DNA of 64,000 bases, taken from Warburgia ugandensis (lineage: Eukaryota > Streptophyta > Magnoliopsida > Canellales > Canellaceae). The notes beneath the pieces were generated by a model. The model searched no databases. It had not been told where the DNA came from and saw only the letters and a list, made by a program, of their open reading frames with translations. The DNA is taken from positions 55,507,136 to 55,571,135 of the forward strand of contig CP141136.1 in assembly GCA_035236585.1 (NCBI GenBank). The letters are read 5' to 3'. A program made the translations under genes and the position numbers. Shown one piece after another: positions 60,751 to 64,000 of this stretch; within the stretch, counting starts at the first letter, position 1; every line of letters starts with the position of its first letter.

Positions 60751-60753
60751 GAG

Positions 60754-60759
60754 TATAAG
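60754..60759 (+). promoter_or_regulatory. Possible TATA box of TIP1
   Basis: TATAAG within GCGAGTATAAGTAAGC lies 83 bp before the start codon, leaving a plausible 5' UTR of about 50 nt. It is a single motif match only. Confidence 0.3.
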
Positions 60760-60836
60760 TAAGCGAGCACGCGAGTTTGAATGAACAACTGGGAAGAAAG
60801 CCGAGGAAGTGTGTAAGAACTGTTGAGGATCCAAAA

Positions 60837-60969
60837 ATGCCCTTCTCTAGAATTGCAGTAGGAAGGCCCCAAGAGGCAACACACCCAGATGCTCTCAAAG
60901 CAGCACTGGCTGAGTTCATTTGCACACTCATCTTTGTGTTTGCTGGAGAAGGATCCGGCATGGCTTTCA
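60837..60969 (+). CDS. TIP1: TIP1 exon 1
   Basis: 44 codons plus one base, ending ...GSGMAF(A) before donor GTAAGA at 60970. It encodes the cytosolic N-terminus and the first membrane span ([20 protein letters not shown]). Confidence 0.95.
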
Positions 60970-61683
60970 GTAAGAAATCTATACATGTTTCATGGGTTGG
61001 ATGTTGATTTCTTGTATGTTTATGTTTGAGTGACTGAGATTTAATCTGGGTGTGTTTCAGATAAGCTAACAAACAATGGATCAACGACTCCAGCTGGTTT
61101 GGTAGCAGCATCCCTGGCCCATGCTTTTGGTCTTTTCGTGGCTGTTTCAGTGGGAGCCAACATTTCAGGTGGACATGTAAATCCAGCCGTTACTTTTGGT
61201 GCCTTCGTTGGAGGAAACATCACTCTTCTCCGTGGGATCCTCTACTGGATTGGCCAGCTTCTTGGATCCACCGTCGCTTGCTTGCTTCTGAAAGTCGCCA
61301 CCCATGGCATGACTACCGCTGCTTTCTCTCTTTCATCTGGTGTTACAGTCTGGAATGCCTTTGTTCTTGAGATTGTTATGACTTTTGGCCTTGTTTACAC
61401 TGTTTATGCAACGGCCATTGATCCTAAGAAGGGCAGCTTGGGCACTATTGCTCCTATTGCAATTGGCTTCATTGTGGGAGCCAATATTCTTGCTGGTGGA
61501 GCCTTTGATGGTGCTTCCATGAACCCTGCTGTTTCCTTTGGGCCTGCTCTTGTTAGCTGGTCATGGGAGAACCACTGGGTATACTGGGCTGGGCCTCTAA
61601 TTGGTGGTGGTCTTGCAGGCTTGGTTTACGAGTTCTTCTTCATATCTCGCTCTCATGAGCAGTTGCCTTCTACTGATTACTAG
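60837..61683 (+). CDS. TIP1: Tonoplast intrinsic protein, TIP1-type aquaporin (2 exons)
   Basis: Join 60837-60969 and 61061-61683, giving 251 residues, the usual TIP1 length. It forms a tetrameric water channel in the vacuolar membrane, and TIP1 members also pass urea and hydrogen peroxide. It starts [20 protein letters not shown]. Both NPA boxes are intact: [11 protein letters not shown] (Asn85) and [11 protein letters not shown] (Asn199). The selectivity-filter positions are His65, Ile187, Ala196 and Val202, the TIP1 H-I-A-V set, with valine in place of the usual arginine. Six membrane spans and the C-terminal HEQLPSTDY fit TIP1. The intron (GTAAGA...TTTCAG, 91 bp) splits the Asn45 codon in AFNKLT, a position I recall from other TIP1 genes. 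ATG 60837 was chosen because upstream codons are unlike TIPs. No defect was seen. Confidence 0.97.
61061..61683 (+). CDS. TIP1: TIP1 exon 2
   Basis: Starts after acceptor GTGTTTCAG at 61060 with AT completing Asn45, then [20 protein letters not shown]. It carries five membrane spans and both NPA loops. Stop TAG at 61681-61683. Confidence 0.96.
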
Positions 61684-61874
61684 AGTGGGTTGAGTCCCTT
61701 TTCCTTCTGTAATCTTATATTTCTCTTGCGGCCGGTGGGTGTTTTGTTGGGGTTCTTTCTAGTTTTTGGTGGTCTTTTCCGGCTTTTTTCTATAGCTGTC
61801 ATGTTTATGTGGCGGTGATGGTTCTGGTGCTTGTGATTATGTGATGCCAATGCCATTTAGTCGAGTGAAAATCC

Positions 61875-61908
61875 CTCTCTCCCTCTCCCTCTCCCTCTCC
61901 CTCCTCCA
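61875..61908. repeat. (CTCTCC)n short tandem repeat
   Basis: About five hexamer copies in the probable 3' UTR of TIP1. Confidence 0.9.
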
Positions 61909-62937
61909 TAGGAAGATTACAATTGGGTTTTGATAGTGGCAGCCCTTATACGCTTTACTTAAGATTCTTTAATTGACTGTTCGCGGATTGTGGGGATCTG
62001 TGCTAGCAACGAAAGATGTACTAACAAGATAGAGGGCCCGGAAATGTCCAAAGTGGAAGGGAGACTTCCATGATGCAGAATAAAGTAGAAGCAAAAAGCA
62101 ACTGCTTTTGCCACATACTGAGAGAGTTACACCTTCACTCCCTTACGACGATAATATCCTCTTCATTGTCTTGTTCATGTGATTGTTCCTGATCCTTTCA
62201 TGTCGGATTGCCATTCATGAGTGATCCAGCATAATCGCGTAAACTAGATTGTATATATAGTGTCTCTAGTTCTTTCGCCCCATCACTAGTGGTGCTGTTC
62301 ATCAAACCGATGTGCCATGTCTTAATGAACTGCAAGCAAGTATGAAAATGACACACTTAGGAGAGAATAATAAGTCTTTTCCTCCATGAATTGATAGGTA
62401 AAATAACAATTATTGATCGGAATATGGAGGAAGATACTCGTAATATGCTAGGGTTTTATTGCTCAAGGACAAAAAAGATAGATATGGTATCACATTTTGC
62501 ACGCCGGAATTGCTAAGGACGAAAGTAAAGGAGGCCAAACAAAGTTATTGAATAGAACGACGATAGGGACTCTTTGTGGCGGTTTCTTCTCTTCACCCAT
62601 CTTCTGTCCATGGTTTCACTTACTTTATTTATATCGTGGGACCCTTGTTCCATTTCATTTTCATCACTATGATGAATATTTTACTAGTTCAAGCCTTTCA
62701 TTATGCTTTCTCGTCTTTGTTAACTCAGAGAGAGGCCGACAAATGTCTAGGCCGTGGGTCGCAAACAACTCTGTATTATCCACTGAAGTAACTTGGTTGT
62801 AGGTTCGAGTTGGTGCTTGCTCGGTGACAGGGATTAAATTTAGGAGTGTATATAAGTGAGAGTGCATGAGCTATTTGCTTTCTAATTCTTTGCTTTAAAA
62901 ATAAAAATAAAAATAAATAAATCCCACCTGTTGATTT

Positions 62938-63140
62938 GGGACAGCAACAGGTCGGGTCAAGGCAAATATTTGTCGCCCCTACTTGAACCCTAATGCATTT
63001 TATTCTGCCCCAATCCGACCTCTGGTTTAAAAATTTCTTGACCCACGGTAATCCCTTCTAATTTTGATGAATATCCAAGCTGAGTCTTGGGGTTGTTGTC
63101 GGTCTGGCTTTCAAAGGACCTAACCCATTGCCATCCCTAC
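62938..63140. mobile_element. hAT-type MITE-like element (tentative)
   Basis: Begins GGGACAGCAACAGGTCGGGT and ends ACCTAACCCATTGCCATCCC. The end's complement GGGATGGCAATGGGTTAGGT resembles the start. Ends of the form GGGATGGCAA...GGGT are common in plant hAT-type miniature elements. The repeats are degenerate and no 8-bp target duplication was found. Confidence 0.4.
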
Positions 63141-63934
63141 TTCTGATATATATATTAAATGTCATGTTTGAGAGTTTCCTTTTCATGAGACATCAACATC
63201 CTCATTTTTACAACTCTGTTTTTTTATACTAATTTTCGAATTTTTTTGTCGGAGATTGGTGGTTTCAGCAAGCATGTTAGAGGATGTGCGACTACAAAAT
63301 TAAGTGATGAAAGGATAAGAAAGATGTCCCGACGATAAATATTCAGCCATGATGTGAAAGAGGAACTTTCGTCAATTCTTTCATTTGTAAGTTGTTGATT
63401 GTGAAACTTCCAAGGGCAATTGAAATTTTCTTTGCAGTGAAAGGACTTTAAGTTCGACTTTATGTAAAAAACGGAAAATAAGGAGAAGAAACTACAAGCT
63501 CCTTATGCATAGAACCTCGACACATATGATGAGCTTTGAGGGCTTCCCACTCAGTGGTGGGAGTTAATTTGCAAGTCCATTAGCTGAACGACGGATATGA
63601 ACTCAAGAAAGAGAAAAGCCTGAAACGATCCTCTGATCTCCGAAAGCAACACGCGCAAATGCCAGAACCAAGTTCACAAGCAATCACACAGGCCTAATCA
63701 CCATATCAACGCCTATTGTCGAGAACTCTAAGGCCCACAAGCAGAGCATGTTCTCGTGCTTCAATGGATGGTCCTTGATCAAGTTTTAGCTTCAAAACGT
63801 ACCATATAAAACCTTGCGTATAGTACGGTTTGAAGCTATATGGAAGGTTGTCCCACTCTCTCGGATCAAGTGCCTTTTATATTTTCAGCAAAAGCCTATC
63901 TTGCCATGGCTTTTATTTGTGTGTACGTGAAAGG

Positions 63935-64000
63935 GTAGTCTGGTGCACAAAGCTTTTGCGTATGCAAGGCTCATGAAAAATTTATAATACACAGTCTTAC
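63935..64000 (-). mobile_element. Au-like SINE cut by the window edge
   Basis: GTAGTCTGGTGCACAAAGCT, GCGTATGCAAGGCTCATGA and ATACACAGTCTTAC match the 3' half of the Au-like SINE in minus orientation. The tRNA-derived half lies beyond the window. Confidence 0.75.

Larger units (their letters stand above)
61684..63930. other. TIP1 3' flank and spacer, no further gene
   Basis: The TIP1 3' UTR should lie at the start. A (CTCTCC)n run is at 61875-61908 and an (AAAAT/AAAT)n run at 62896-62925. The 101-codon frame at 62497-62802 has no recognisable similarity. Confidence 0.5.

Overview
This window is nuclear DNA from a flowering plant. It has spliced genes with plant-type proteins, long introns full of retroelements, plant LTR retrotransposon lineages (Tekay/Del-like chromovirus, Athila/Tat-like, Copia), RTE-clade and L1-type LINEs, and many copies of an Au-like tRNA-derived SINE. 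The species cannot be fixed from sequence alone; a woody or early-diverging eudicot or magnoliid is a guess. I support only two host protein genes.

Layout. 1-2.9 kb is AT-rich DNA with a nearly perfect 203-bp tandem duplication. 2.9-18.5 kb is one nested retrotransposon stack. A minus-strand Gypsy chromovirus (gag, protease, RT, RNase H, integrase, chromodomain, all decayed) has its integrase split by a 2.6-kb solo LTR with a GAAAC target duplication. Its upstream LTR is split by a plus-strand Athila-like element that keeps gag-protease but no reverse transcriptase or integrase. 18.5-19.3 kb is a three-unit, 240-bp tandem array carrying motifs like plant snRNA promoters, ended by a SINE fragment. 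21.8-22.5 kb is a Copia RNase H remnant.

23.5-40.5 kb is the gene for SMG8, the nonsense-mediated decay factor, on the plus strand. It has four coding exons (23543-24163, 29116-32016, 39804-39857, 40209-40466), all joined in phase 0, encoding about 1277 residues. Intron 1 (5 kb) and intron 2 (7.8 kb) hold RTE LINE copies, tandem duplications and a decayed duplicate of the exon 2 acceptor. A further RTE copy lies just downstream (42.2-44.7 kb).

44.7-60.5 kb has no gene I can support. It holds a foldback element, two L1-type RNase H remnants in tandem, a Copia/TRIM-like repeat pair, CT microsatellites and six Au-like SINEs. 60.8-61.7 kb is an apparently intact two-exon tonoplast aquaporin of the TIP1 group (251 aa, plus strand). 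The rest, to 64 kb, is non-coding and ends in another SINE cut by the window edge.

The two genes have no evident functional link. SMG8 acts in mRNA surveillance and TIP1 in vacuolar water transport. No CRISPR array, operon, rRNA gene or organelle insert was seen. The most notable structures are the duplicated splice-acceptor region in SMG8, the foldbacks in the RTE 5' end, the snRNA-promoter-like array, and the nested Gypsy/Athila/solo-LTR history.
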